This document shows, piece by piece, positions 32,603-41,912 of a DNA stretch of 64,000 nucleotides. Origin of the DNA: Chitinophaga pinensis (GTDB lineage Bacteria; Bacteroidota; Bacteroidia; UBA4408); assembly GCA_945861665.1 (NCBI GenBank), contig CAMAVS010000001.1:1-64000 (forward strand), read 5' to 3'. A model generated the notes under the pieces. The model was given only the letters and a program-made list of their open reading frames with translations. It searched no databases and was not told the origin of the DNA. How positions within the stretch are numbered: the stretch's first letter is position 1; every line of letters starts with the position of its first letter. Position numbers and translations under genes: made by a program.

Positions 32603-33250
32603 TTACGCTTCTTTGATATCGTCAATTAAAAACATATATAATTCTTTTGGTCCGTGCGCACCAATGATTAATGTTTTCTCTATGTCGGCAGTTCGACTTG
32701 GTCCGGTAATAAAAGAAATAAAAGATGGCAAATTGTTATCGTACTTTTGCTTAATATTTCTGAGAGCGTCTTTTATGTCGGGCACCAATTGCGAAGCATA
32801 AGCAATAACCATATGAACAGGTGGGCGAATAATGGTCTTGCGTCCTGAGTTTTTAGAAGAAACCAAAATACTTCCGGTACGAGCAACTAAGTACTCGCAA
32901 GAGGTAACTGAAATGGTCGTATTTAACAAATCATCAGGTGTAGAAGTATAGGTAATACCCGACTTGGTCAATAAATGTTGTAAAATAGGTTCGTTGCAGT
33001 AAACCTCTTGCCAGTTATTATCGGCCATCAAATAGTTTATATTTTCGGCAAAATCAACTGAGTCGACACAAAAAATAAACTTACCCGAAACATCGGTAAA
33101 GGCTTCCGCAAAAGCAATCTCCAATGACTCACTTGGCTGAACAAATATTTCACTTTCAAGGTCAATAGCAGTATATTGTTTGGGCGACTTATTAATAAGT
33201 GCTTTTCGAATCTTCTTCAGTATTTTTTCCTTCGAAGTGCTGTCTTCCAT
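32603..33250 (-). CDS. LUD domain protein (LutC/YkgG-like)
   Basis: This 215-residue protein matches LutC-type LUD proteins, with CEYLVARTGSILVSS, GRKTIIRPPVHMVIA, FITGPSRTADIEKTLIIGAHGPKELYMFLI as its signatures. In other bacteria LutC works with LutA and LutB in L-lactate oxidation, but those genes are absent here. In this operon it lies between ftsH and DUF2007, so its role may differ; the lactate link is from family knowledge only. Confidence 0.86.
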   Translation of the reverse strand: MEDSTSKEKILKKIRKALINKSPKQYTAIDLESEIFVQPSESLEIAFAEAFTDVSGKFIFCVDSVDFAENINYLMADNNWQEVYCNEPILQHLLTKSGITYTSTPDDLLNTTISVTSCEYLVARTGSILVSSKNSGRKTIIRPPVHMVIAYASQLVPDIKDALRNIKQKYDNNLPSFISFITGPSRTADIEKTLIIGAHGPKELYMFLIDDIKEA

Positions 33251-33265
33251 TGCTTAGATTACATA

Positions 33266-35359
33266 TTATGATTCGCTTGGCTTTTCAGTTGGCGGTGGAA
33301 TGATTGCTGAAGTCTCAATTGTAGGAGTTTCCGTTGCCGTTACTTCAATAGAATTTTGCACGAGTTCGGTTATAGGATCGGGAGTTACATTATGATTGTG
33401 ACTCTTTGCAAATGGACGTTTTCCTATTAGGCGTTCCAAATCTGCTTCAAACAACACTTCCTTCAATAATAATTCTTGAGCAACGGCTTCTAGCTGAGCA
33501 CTTTTCCCCACTAGTATTTTTTTTGTCACAACGTATGCATCTTCAATGATGGTACGTGCTTCATCATCAATTATTTTAGCAGTAGCTTCGGAATAAGGTT
33601 TGGTAAAACTTCCTTCACGTTGTGGATCATAAAAAGATATATTGCCCACCTTTTTATTCATTCCATAAACACTTACCATACTGTAAGCCATTTTGGTTAT
33701 TCGTTCCAAGTCACTCAATGCACCTGTGGAAACACGGCCAAAAACAAGCTCTTCTGCTGCCCTACCACCTAATGCCATACACATAGAATCGGTAAGCTGT
33801 TCGGTGGTATATAAAAATTGTTCTTTGGGCAAATACTGAGCATAGCCCAATGCAGCTATTCCACGCGGCACAATGCTCACCTTCACCAATGGGTCTGAGT
33901 GTTCCAAAAACCAACCTGTTACAGCGTGACCTGCTTCGTGATAGGCCACAATTTTTTTCTCGTCCGGTGATATTAATTTATTCTTTTTTTCCAAGCCACC
34001 AATAACACGGTCAATTGCATCTTGAAAATCCTGCATATCTACAGCAGTTTTATTTCTTCGAGCAGCAATTAAAGCTGCTTCATTACAAACATTTGCAATC
34101 TCAGCTCCTGCAAAACCAGGAGTTTGTGATGCCAATTGCAATGGATTCACATCGGCAGCTAACTTGGTAAGCGGTTTTAAATGCACTTTAAAAATAGCTT
34201 CACGGCCAATAATGTCCGGTTTATCAATGCTTATCTGACGGTCAAACCTGCCGGGACGTAACAATGCCGAATCGAGTACATCGGGACGGTTGGTGGCTGC
34301 CAAAATGATTACTCCCGAATTGGTACCAAATCCATCCATCTCAACCAACAAAGAGTTTAGCGTGTTTTCACGCTCATCGTTTGCACCGGTAAATTGTCCC
34401 TTACCTCTTGAACGACCTACAGCATCAATCTCATCAATAAAAATAATTGAAGGTGCTTTTAATTTTGCTTGGTTAAATAAGTCACGCACACGTGCTGCAC
34501 CCACTCCCACAAACATCTCTACAAAGTCGGAACCCGATAAAGAGAAAAACGGAACGCCTGCCTCACCTGCAACGGCTTTAGCCAACAATGTTTTACCTGT
34601 TCCCGGAGGACCAACCAATAAAGCACCTTTCGGAATTTTACCGCCTAAGTTTGTAAACTTGGCAGGAGTTTTCAAAAACTCTACTATCTCTTTTATTTCT
34701 TCTTTTGCTTCTTCTAATCCTGCAACATCGGCAAAAGTAATTTTCACTTTGTTGTCAGCGTCAAACAAGGCAGCCTTCGACTTTCCAATATTGAATATTT
34801 GTCCGGGACCGCCTCCACCACTACCCATTTTGCGCATAATGAACACCCAAATACCAATCATAAGTGCAATAGGTAACAGCCATCCCAGCATATCACCACC
34901 CCAATTTTTGCGTGTTTCATAAATAACATTTACGTGATGCGATGAATCGGTATTCACTTGAGCGGCATCCAACTTTTTTTCAAAAGCATCAATAGAGCCT
35001 ATGTTAAAAACAAAGTGCGGACCAAGGTTTCGAGAACTACTTACCGACTTTTTAGCTATGTTTTGGTAATAAGCTTTGGTAAGCGACTCTTGTTTGATAA
35101 ACACTTCAGCCTCTTCCTTGTTTACTACCACAATCTTCTCAACATCATTGCTATCAAGCATTCTGGTTTCAAATTCTTGCCAAGTTATTTCCTTGGTTCC
35201 CGAATTAAAATCGAATAAGCTAATGGCAATAAAAACAACCAAGATAATGCCATATATCCAATAAAAGTTAAATGAACTTTTTGGCAATTGAGGTTTCTTG
35301 CTTCCATTATCCTTATTTGGTTTAGTAGGTTCTTCTGATTTTTTATTTGTACCTGACAT
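33266..35359 (-). CDS. ftsH: ATP-dependent zinc metalloprotease FtsH
   Basis: This 697-residue protein has two N-terminal membrane helices (about 30-48 and 156-174) flanking a periplasmic domain, an AAA+ module with Walker A GPPGTGKT, Walker [12 protein letters not shown] and second region of homology [21 protein letters not shown], and an M41 protease domain with the zinc motif HEAGH. It forms hexamers that degrade misfolded membrane proteins and some regulators. The C-terminal 50 residues are Pro/Thr/Glu-rich. It begins 12 nt after the rsfS stop. Antisense ORF 34290-34922 is a shadow. Confidence 0.96.
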   Translation of the reverse strand: MSGTNKKSEEPTKPNKDNGSKKPQLPKSSFNFYWIYGIILVVFIAISLFDFNSGTKEITWQEFETRMLDSNDVEKIVVVNKEEAEVFIKQESLTKAYYQNIAKKSVSSSRNLGPHFVFNIGSIDAFEKKLDAAQVNTDSSHHVNVIYETRKNWGGDMLGWLLPIALMIGIWVFIMRKMGSGGGGPGQIFNIGKSKAALFDADNKVKITFADVAGLEEAKEEIKEIVEFLKTPAKFTNLGGKIPKGALLVGPPGTGKTLLAKAVAGEAGVPFFSLSGSDFVEMFVGVGAARVRDLFNQAKLKAPSIIFIDEIDAVGRSRGKGQFTGANDERENTLNSLLVEMDGFGTNSGVIILAATNRPDVLDSALLRPGRFDRQISIDKPDIIGREAIFKVHLKPLTKLAADVNPLQLASQTPGFAGAEIANVCNEAALIAARRNKTAVDMQDFQDAIDRVIGGLEKKNKLISPDEKKIVAYHEAGHAVTGWFLEHSDPLVKVSIVPRGIAALGYAQYLPKEQFLYTTEQLTDSMCMALGGRAAEELVFGRVSTGALSDLERITKMAYSMVSVYGMNKKVGNISFYDPQREGSFTKPYSEATAKIIDDEARTIIEDAYVVTKKILVGKSAQLEAVAQELLLKEVLFEADLERLIGKRPFAKSHNHNVTPDPITELVQNSIEVTATETPTIETSAIIPPPTEKPSES

Positions 35360-35371
35360 ACGTTAAATTAT

Positions 35372-35743
35372 CTATTTAATTACTTTAATTTCGGCATCTG
35401 CCCACAATTTTTCGAGATTATAAAAACTTCTAGTCTCTGTTTGAAAAATGTGAACTACCACGGTCACATAATCAAGCAAAATCCATTCCGCATTCTCAAA
35501 ACCTTCCTTGTGCCAAGCATCTTCTTTCAGCTTTTTCTTCACGTCATCATCCACAGAACCGGCTATTGCCTTAACCTGCGTATTCGAGTCGGCACTACAT
35601 ATTACAAAGTATTTACACACTGCATCGGGTATTTTTGTTAGGTCTAATAAAACTATTTCGCTGCCCTTTTTTTCCTGAATTGCCTCAATTATAGTGTCTG
35701 CCAATATTGCAGAATCGTCAGTATTTTTTTTCTTTCTTGCCAT
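35372..35743 (-). CDS. rsfS: Ribosome silencing factor RsfS
   Basis: This 123-residue protein matches RsfS/Iojap over residues about 15-118, with IVLLDLTKIPDAVCKYFVICSADSNTQVKAIAGSV, WILLDYVTVVVHIFQTETRSFYNLEKLW. It binds uL14 on the large subunit and blocks joining of subunits during starvation. It is the first gene of the ftsH operon and has its own -7 box 26 nt upstream. Confidence 0.95.
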   Translation of the reverse strand: MARKKKNTDDSAILADTIIEAIQEKKGSEIVLLDLTKIPDAVCKYFVICSADSNTQVKAIAGSVDDDVKKKLKEDAWHKEGFENAEWILLDYVTVVVHIFQTETRSFYNLEKLWADAEIKVIK

Positions 35744-35769
35744 TCCTTAATTTATCTTTATTTAAAAGG

Positions 35770-35777
35770 CAAAAGTA
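35770..35777 (-). promoter_or_regulatory. -7 promoter box of the rsfS-ftsH-cdsA operon
   Basis: On the minus strand this reads TACTTTTG, matching TAnnTTTG, 26 nt before the rsfS ATG. Confidence 0.55.
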
Positions 35778-35819
35778 CTATTTTTTATCCATAATTACAC
35801 CCAATTGCCGATATATAAA

Positions 35820-35827
35820 TACCTTTA
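35820..35827 (+). promoter_or_regulatory. Candidate -7 box of birA
   Basis: TACCTTTA differs from TAnnTTTG only at the last position and lies 25 nt before the birA ATG. Confidence 0.4.
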
Positions 35828-35852
35828 CAGAACTATTTAATAGGAAACAAAT

Positions 35853-36608
35853 ATGCATTCGCCTTTGTTCATCGGTTCGCACATTATAAGCTTGGAAAGT
35901 GTTGATTCTACGAATAAATACACATTAGAGCTGCTGAAGGAGAATCAAGTATTTGAGGGTACTGTAATAATGGCACAAAATCAGTTTGATGGAAAAGGGC
36001 AACGAAACAATCATTGGCAAAGCGAAGTAGGTAAAAACATTACGCTGAGCATTGTATTATTCCCTAAAAATTTAAAAGCTGAGAATCAATTTTACTTAAC
36101 CCAATTTGTTTCCCTTGCATTGAATGAGTTAATTGAAACGAGTTTAGGTGATACTGAGAATTGCCGTATTAAATGGCCCAATGATATATATTATGGAGAC
36201 AAAAAATTGGCAGGTGTTTTAATTGAAAACACACTTAGGAATAATTTCATACACAATACTGTTGTTGGAATTGGCTTAAATGTAAACCAAGTAAATTTTG
36301 ACAGCAGTCTTTTAAATGCAACATCCTTGACAAACATCAATGGCAAAACAATTGACATTGAAGCGTTGTGCAACAACTTATTTTCCTTGCTTGAGAAGTA
36401 CTATTTAATGATGAAAAAGGGAATATCTTTGAAAGAAATGTATTTACAAAAACTCTATAAACTAAATACCATTGCCAACTATATATACAAGGGTGAAGCC
36501 ATTGAAGCCATTATTAAAGATGTTGCCGAAGATGGAAAACTAATATTACAAGAAACAAAGGGAGACACTTTGATTAAGGCAGATTTAAAGGAGATTGTTT
36601 TTGGTTAA
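35853..36608 (+). CDS. birA: Biotin-[acetyl-CoA-carboxylase] ligase BirA
   Basis: This 251-residue protein has the biotin protein ligase core: SVDSTNKYTLELLK, the ATP/biotin loop DGKGQRNNHWQSEVGKN (related to GRGRxGRxW), KWPNDIYYGDKKLAGVLIE, and GIGLNVNQ. The C-terminal beta domain follows. It lacks the N-terminal DNA-binding domain, so it should only biotinylate carboxyl carrier proteins and not act as a repressor. It is divergent from rsfS and ends 6 nt before the convergent DUF5686 gene. Confidence 0.94.
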   Translation: MHSPLFIGSHIISLESVDSTNKYTLELLKENQVFEGTVIMAQNQFDGKGQRNNHWQSEVGKNITLSIVLFPKNLKAENQFYLTQFVSLALNELIETSLGDTENCRIKWPNDIYYGDKKLAGVLIENTLRNNFIHNTVVGIGLNVNQVNFDSSLLNATSLTNINGKTIDIEALCNNLFSLLEKYYLMMKKGISLKEMYLQKLYKLNTIANYIYKGEAIEAIIKDVAEDGKLILQETKGDTLIKADLKEIVFG

Positions 36609-36614
36609 TCTTCC

Positions 36615-39167
36615 CTAAAAACTCCACCTATTCGAATACCTATCATAATTACTAATGGAGAAGCGAATGCTTGACTGAAAAGGAGCTTTATTGGATTGAG
36701 AATTTACCCAAAATAGACCAAACCTATACATTTCACCAAGGAAACGAAAATGCCTTTCAATACCTACAAAAACTTCAAAATAGTTTAAGTCATTTTCGGG
36801 AGAGAATAAAAATCCACAACCGGCCGATTCACTTAAACCCAAGACTTTAAAATAGGGAATTTTGTTTATCAAGGCTCCATTAAAACGGTGAAAATAATGT
36901 CCTGAATAAAAACGCTTCAAACTGATGTAACTTTTATCTAAACTTTGAAAAGAGCTTAAAGGGTCGGCAAAGAAAGGAAAACCAACTTGTGCTTGGTATT
37001 TATAATCGACTATTTTTATACTGGTTTTATTGTAAAATTTACCGGTACTTAGATTGTACTTTGAGATTCCAAAAAACCCAAAATCAATTTGCTGCGAAAT
37101 TCTATACTCCAAATAATCATAGTCGATTGAACTGTTAAATACACCCGGCATACCTTTTCGGTAAGTAGCCGAGAAACGAGGGAACTTAGAACCCAGTATT
37201 ATTTTTTCTTTTGGTTCACGGAGATACTTTTGAAAAGGTGTATAGCTCAAGGTATTCTCAACGTAAAAAGCTTCGTATCCTTGAAAATCAACTGGAGCGT
37301 ACATATAATTATTAAAAAGCAAACTGGTGAGTGTATCGTTTTTTATTCCGCTTATTGACTTGCGTGTTGCATATTCTACTTCAGCAGTCCAAAAAAATCC
37401 GTTAAATAATTCAATGGTGTGCCCCAATGAGATATGCTGACTTGAATAAAAATTCGAGGTTCTTAAACGACTTAAATAAGAACTATTTTCATTGATGATA
37501 TCGTAATTTTTCCCCACATCGGTATAGAGCAAAGCTCTTTTATAGGTATTGTACAAATAGCTTACATTTAATGAGCCTGTAACATCTTTGTTTAAGATTC
37601 CATAACTGGCTTCAGTTGAAAAATTTAAGTATTTCTTATTTTCAAACACTTTTGTAAGTCCACCACCATAACGTATTCGTGCCCCTCCAACTCCTACGGG
37701 CTGGTATGCAAAGAGCAGGGGATTTAAATACAGGTATCTTTTATTGGTTCTATCGTAGTTTGTAATCCCGAAAAAAAGCACTTTTTGAATAGTAATTTTA
37801 TTGGTTACAATATCAATTGAATCAAAATATTGTTTCGACTGATGAGCTGTTTTAATACTATCGGCAATGTGAATAAATTTAATCTCATTCTGCTTTAAAG
37901 GCTCCCTCCTAACCTGCTGCCAAAAAGCTGAATCCTTTTTATAGGCATCTTCCAAAGTCGCACTTAACTCGTTTCCAAAATATCTTTTCGAAAAGCCTTT
38001 CTCATATTTAAAGTCATCAAAATACACTACCGTTTTACCGGTCATACCATTTTTTTTACTTCCCTGTTTGTAATTAAATTCGAACTTCGATGGTCGATAA
38101 ATGGTATCGTTGTAAGGGATGTAAGTAGCATTCATTGTAAACTGATTGTACTCTGCTATTTGATTTTTCGCAAATGACAAAGAAAAACTTCGAATGCAAA
38201 ATAGCGTATCAATTATTTCCATTTCACCCGAAACAACTGAATTAGCAATGGCGGTTGGTTCAATTTTTATACGGTATATATGTTGACCATTTTCATTGTA
38301 CACCTTAATTGTTTTGTATTTATACATCATCAATCCACTTACACTTAATGGAGAGAGGAATGGCATGTCGGACAAAGTAGGACAATAAACTGCATTGTTA
38401 TAAAAATTAAACTCTCCCTCTGTTCCGCTCAAATAAAATAAACTTTCGGTGCCTCCGTATTCACGGTAACCAATCTTTTCTTCCTTTATTTTATTGGGAA
38501 ATTCGTAACTTTTTTTAATCAATGCTTCGGCCATAATTAATTGATCAAACGATACATTCTTCTTCTTTACATTAACAGAATCCTTATTTTCCGATTTTTT
38601 TTGTTCTTCCAGTTTCTTTTTATCACGCAAACTATCCTTTTCACTTTTTACACTTTTGGAACGCAAACTGTCTTTCGCACTTTTTACATTTTCCATTGAA
38701 TCGCGCATGGCTTTTGTTAGTGAGCTCGACTGCACTGCCTTAATATACAATTCGCATTGATAGGCAACTTGTATATACTTATTTTTTTGTTTAATTACTT
38801 TTTGAATAAGTCCTCTAGCAGGGTCAACGTATTTTGAACTTATCTCCACTTCCCTTAACAATTGCTGATCTTCCTCTAAAATAATGTTAGTGGATACATC
38901 TCCATTATTAACTATTATTTCTTTTTTTACTGATTTATAACCGATAAAACTAAATACAAAATTGTATGTACCGTTCTCTAATTTTAGTTTAAAGTCCCCC
39001 TTTTCGTTGGTATTTGTTCTGTTTACTTGGTCTTCAACAAACACACTAACATAGGGTAATGGCTCAATGGAAACACCTGTTACTTTACCTGTAACAGTAT
39101 GCATTTGAGCATAGGAATACAGTGATGAAAACAAACAAAAAAGAAAAAGCAATTTACTTTTCATCAA
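36615..39167 (-). CDS. DUF5686 outer-membrane protein with carboxypeptidase-like domain
   Basis: This 850-residue protein has a signal peptide (ends at about YSYAQ), a carboxypeptidase-regulatory-like domain at about 22-105 (HTVTGKVTGVSIEPLPYVSVFVED), a charged helical stretch at about 155-210 with repeated KDSLR-type units, and a long beta-strand rich C-terminal region ending in an aromatic residue (SNRWSF), as expected for an outer-membrane barrel. The family is DUF5686, common in Bacteroidota and of unknown function. It lies alone, convergent with birA. Confidence 0.82.
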   Translation of the reverse strand: MMKSKLLFLFCLFSSLYSYAQMHTVTGKVTGVSIEPLPYVSVFVEDQVNRTNTNEKGDFKLKLENGTYNFVFSFIGYKSVKKEIIVNNGDVSTNIILEEDQQLLREVEISSKYVDPARGLIQKVIKQKNKYIQVAYQCELYIKAVQSSSLTKAMRDSMENVKSAKDSLRSKSVKSEKDSLRDKKKLEEQKKSENKDSVNVKKKNVSFDQLIMAEALIKKSYEFPNKIKEEKIGYREYGGTESLFYLSGTEGEFNFYNNAVYCPTLSDMPFLSPLSVSGLMMYKYKTIKVYNENGQHIYRIKIEPTAIANSVVSGEMEIIDTLFCIRSFSLSFAKNQIAEYNQFTMNATYIPYNDTIYRPSKFEFNYKQGSKKNGMTGKTVVYFDDFKYEKGFSKRYFGNELSATLEDAYKKDSAFWQQVRREPLKQNEIKFIHIADSIKTAHQSKQYFDSIDIVTNKITIQKVLFFGITNYDRTNKRYLYLNPLLFAYQPVGVGGARIRYGGGLTKVFENKKYLNFSTEASYGILNKDVTGSLNVSYLYNTYKRALLYTDVGKNYDIINENSSYLSRLRTSNFYSSQHISLGHTIELFNGFFWTAEVEYATRKSISGIKNDTLTSLLFNNYMYAPVDFQGYEAFYVENTLSYTPFQKYLREPKEKIILGSKFPRFSATYRKGMPGVFNSSIDYDYLEYRISQQIDFGFFGISKYNLSTGKFYNKTSIKIVDYKYQAQVGFPFFADPLSSFQSLDKSYISLKRFYSGHYFHRFNGALINKIPYFKVLGLSESAGCGFLFSPENDLNYFEVFVGIERHFRFLGEMYRFGLFWVNSQSNKAPFQSSIRFSISNYDRYSNRWSF

Positions 39168-39373
39168 GATTTATTCAAATTAAATACAAGTCGATTTAAA
39201 CTTGCGCGTATTTTTAACGCCAATTGATTAATACAGGTGCTCATCACTTCATTTTTTTAGTTTTCGATTATTATTTGTCTGCAAAACGTAGATATATGAG
39301 GCCTTTGTCACTTGCAATTATTTACAACTCACCAATTAGTGATTTATAATATGACTTTATAAATCATTTTCAT
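39168..39373. other. Intergenic stretch with one hairpin
   Basis: AT-rich, no ORF with coding character. GATTTATAA (39341-39349) and TTATAAATC (39357-39365) form a 9-bp hairpin just after the PaaH-like stop codon; on the minus strand no T run follows, so a terminator role is uncertain. Confidence 0.4.
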
Positions 39374-40561
39374 TTAATGGTAAAAGAACTTTTTTTCTTT
39401 TACCATTCGCTTCAGTAATACACAAGGACGATAACGATCTTCACCATATTCAGCATATAAATTTTCGAGTATAGTCAATACATTTGCCAATCCTAATTCA
39501 TCTGCCCATTTCAATAACCCTTTTGGATAATTCACTCCTTTTGTCATTGCTAAATCAATATCCTGAATACTTGCCAATTGTAAATAGAAAGAATCCACTG
39601 CCTCGTTTATGAGCATGGCAATTACACGATTAAAAATAATTTTACCTAACATATCATCTTGCTTAGGACTTGGCATCACTGTATTTTCAGAATAATTATA
39701 ATAACCTCTTCCCGATTTACGACCAAACAATTTAGCTTCGTATAAACGTTTTTGAGTTAAAGAAGGTTTGAAACGAGGTTCATAAAAGAACTGTTCCCAG
39801 ACACTTTCAGTTACTTTAAAATTAATATCGTTACCAATAAAATCCATTAATTCAAAAGGCCCCATTTTAAAACCACCATATGTTTTTAGCGCCCAATCGA
39901 TGGTTGCAAAATCGGCCATTCCCTCCTCGTAAATCCTTATTGATTCACCATAATACGAGCGAGCAACTCTATTTACAATAAAGCCTGGAGTATCTTTTGT
40001 AAGTACCGTTATTTTACCCCAAGCATCAATTATCTTTTTTACAGATTGTGTTACATTTTCATCGGTAGTTATAGCTGGAATTATTTCCACCAAAGGCATT
40101 ATAGGTGCCGGATTAAAGAAGTGAATTCCAATAACACGTTCTGATTTTTTACAGGCAGATGCTATAGATGCAATTGATAAAGAGGATGTGTTGGAAGCCA
40201 ATATACAATCAGAAGAAACAATGCTTTCGAGTTCAACAAATAATTTTTGTTTTACTTCCAAATTTTCTACGATAGCTTCAATTACTGCAGCGCAATTTTT
40301 CAAGTCGTGTAAGTTGCTTATGTAATGTATTCTTGCAGAAATTCCTTTTGCATTTTCTTTAGTTAATTTTTGTCTCTCAACCTGTTTCTTAATAGTAGTC
40401 CATAAATTATTTTTTGCTTTATCGATTGCAGTTTGGTTTGTATCGTATACTAAAACAGTATGTCCTGCCGTTGCTGCCACTTGTGCTATTCCTGCGCCCA
40501 TAGCTCCTGCGCCTATTACTCCTATTTGGATATTGGATATTGGATGTTGGATGTTGGTCAT
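39374..40561 (-). CDS. 3-hydroxyacyl-CoA dehydrogenase, PaaH-like
   Basis: This 395-residue protein has the NAD-binding motif GVIGAGAMGAGIAQVAA at about residues 13-29, ASNTSSLSI, IGIHFFNPAPIMPLVEII with the catalytic His, DTPGFIVNR, and duplicated C-terminal helical domains. It oxidises 3-hydroxyacyl-CoA with NAD+. The first 11 residues (TNIQHPISNIQ) are encoded by a heptanucleotide repeat, and no other Met precedes the Rossmann motif, so the real start is uncertain. The neighbouring PaaG-like and PaaI-like genes point to phenylacetate or fatty acid degradation. Confidence 0.88.
   Translation of the reverse strand: MTNIQHPISNIQIGVIGAGAMGAGIAQVAATAGHTVLVYDTNQTAIDKAKNNLWTTIKKQVERQKLTKENAKGISARIHYISNLHDLKNCAAVIEAIVENLEVKQKLFVELESIVSSDCILASNTSSLSIASIASACKKSERVIGIHFFNPAPIMPLVEIIPAITTDENVTQSVKKIIDAWGKITVLTKDTPGFIVNRVARSYYGESIRIYEEGMADFATIDWALKTYGGFKMGPFELMDFIGNDINFKVTESVWEQFFYEPRFKPSLTQKRLYEAKLFGRKSGRGYYNYSENTVMPSPKQDDMLGKIIFNRVIAMLINEAVDSFYLQLASIQDIDLAMTKGVNYPKGLLKWADELGLANVLTILENLYAEYGEDRYRPCVLLKRMVKEKKFFYH
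40527..40557. repeat. Heptanucleotide tandem repeat (TGGATRT)4 at the paaH-like start
   Basis: TGGATAT TGGATAT TGGATGT TGGATGT TGG lies over the first codons of the dehydrogenase gene on the opposite strand. Since 7 is not a multiple of 3, unit changes would shift the frame between the ATG and the domain. Confidence 0.85.
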
Positions 40562-40583
40562 AGATTGTTTTGCTGATTGTTAA

Positions 40584-40625
40584 TTCTTTGCTCTTGATTC
40601 TTGATTCTATGCTCTTGACTCTTAG
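40584..40625. repeat. Second heptanucleotide-period tandem repeat
   Basis: TTCTTTG CTCTTGA TTCTTGA TTCTATG CTCTTGA CTCTTAG, six imperfect 7-bp units, lies in the 81-bp gap between the PaaG-like stop and the PaaH-like start, 26 bp from the first repeat. Confidence 0.8.
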
Positions 40626-40642
40626 TTAAACTAGCAACCAAG

Positions 40643-41425
40643 TTAATTTCCATTAAAATTCGCTTTCCTTTTTTCTAAAAATGCCATTATTCCTTCTTTG
40701 TGATCATTGCTTGTAGCAGCCAGTACCTGAATTTTTGCCTCTATAATTAATTGTTGCTCTAAAGTATTGTTCATAGATTGATTTAATAAACGTTTGGTTA
40801 AACCAATTCCGATAGTTGGCATTTGAGCCAGTGTTGTTACTACAGACATTGCTTCTGTTTGCAAGTTAGCATCTTCTGTTACTTTGTATATCATTCCCAT
40901 TTTCTCAGCATTTGCCGCCATTACTTTATCTCCTAACATCATAAGTGCCGATGCTTTTCCGAAACCAATTAAACGGGGTAAGAAGAAAGTTCCACCACTA
41001 TCAGGAATCAAACCAATTTTACTGAATGCCTGAATAAATGCAGCGGATGCAGCGGCAATGACAATATCACAAGCCAGTACTATATTTGCACCTGCTCCCG
41101 CAGCAACACCATTTACGGCACATACAATGGGCTTTTCAATACTGCGTAATTTTTGAATGATGGGATTGTAATGTTCCGTAACTATTCTTTCAAGTCCAGG
41201 ACCACTTGGGTCAACCGCTTCACTTAAATCCTGACCGGCACAAAAGGCCTTTCCTTCGGCAGTAATATAAATTGCTCTTACGTTTTTATCTGATGCAGCA
41301 TTGTCCAATGCATCTTGCAATTGCAAAGCCATTTCGCGATTAAAACTATTAAATTTTTCGGGTCGATTAAGGGTTATTCGAGCCACAGCATTTTCTACAG
41401 AAAAAAGAATAAAAGTATTCGCCAT
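40643..41425 (-). CDS. Enoyl-CoA hydratase/isomerase, PaaG-like
   Basis: The protein has 260 residues from MANTFILFSVENAVARITL; the track ORF adds 16 residues reaching toward the divergent paaI. It has the crotonase motifs LNRPEKFNSFN, GKAFCAGQDL (first oxyanion-hole residue), VNGVAAGAGANIVLACDI (second), and IGLIPDSGGTFFLPRLIG. The Asp in IPDSGG is where PaaG has an Asp and hydratases a Glu, which favours the ring-1,2-epoxyphenylacetyl-CoA isomerase family. It lies upstream of the dehydrogenase gene on the same strand. Confidence 0.85.
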   Translation of the reverse strand: MANTFILFSVENAVARITLNRPEKFNSFNREMALQLQDALDNAASDKNVRAIYITAEGKAFCAGQDLSEAVDPSGPGLERIVTEHYNPIIQKLRSIEKPIVCAVNGVAAGAGANIVLACDIVIAAASAAFIQAFSKIGLIPDSGGTFFLPRLIGFGKASALMMLGDKVMAANAEKMGMIYKVTEDANLQTEAMSVVTTLAQMPTIGIGLTKRLLNQSMNNTLEQQLIIEAKIQVLAATSNDHKEGIMAFLEKRKANFNGN

Positions 41426-41483
41426 TTTTGGTACTTTAGATTTTTTAAAACAATACCTACAAATATAATTCAAACTTACGGAT

Positions 41484-41906
41484 ATGGAAAATATAACATT
41501 GGCTCAAAAAGTAGTAAATAAAATGTATGACAATGATGCATTTAGCAAATGGCTTGGAATTGAGCGATTAGTAGTGGAAGAAGGCAAGTGCACATTGCGT
41601 ATGACCATAACTAAAGAAATGTTAAACGGCTTTGCGATTGCACACGGGGGTATAACTTATTCCTTGGCAGACAGCGCCTTGGCATTTGCATCTAACTCCT
41701 ACGGTAAAATGAGTGTTTCTATTGAAACATCTATTTCACATATTGAATCCTGTAAAGAAGGGGATGTAATAACAGCTGTTGCCGAAGAAGTATCGCTATC
41801 AAACAAAATAGGCATTTACACCATTAACCTTCACAACCAAGAGAACAAAAAGGTAGGTTATTTTAAAGGTACAGTGTATAGGACGGGGAAGGATTGGGAG
41901 ATGTAA
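41484..41906 (+). CDS. Hotdog thioesterase, PaaI family
   Basis: This 140-residue protein is a single hotdog domain with the PaaI signature NGFAIAHGGITYSLADSALAFASN, including the HGG loop and catalytic Asp. PaaI hydrolyses hydroxyphenylacetyl-CoA and rescues dead-end CoA esters of the phenylacetate pathway. It is divergent from the PaaG-like gene, 58 nt between starts. It ends 6 nt before the convergent trmN6. Confidence 0.9.
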   Translation: MENITLAQKVVNKMYDNDAFSKWLGIERLVVEEGKCTLRMTITKEMLNGFAIAHGGITYSLADSALAFASNSYGKMSVSIETSISHIESCKEGDVITAVAEEVSLSNKIGIYTINLHNQENKKVGYFKGTVYRTGKDWEM

Positions 41907-41912
41907 GGTATA

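Noticed and set aside
34290-34922. 210-residue plus-strand ORF opposite ftsH
   Set aside because: It is fully antisense to the conserved AAA+ region of ftsH; its long length follows from ftsH codon use.
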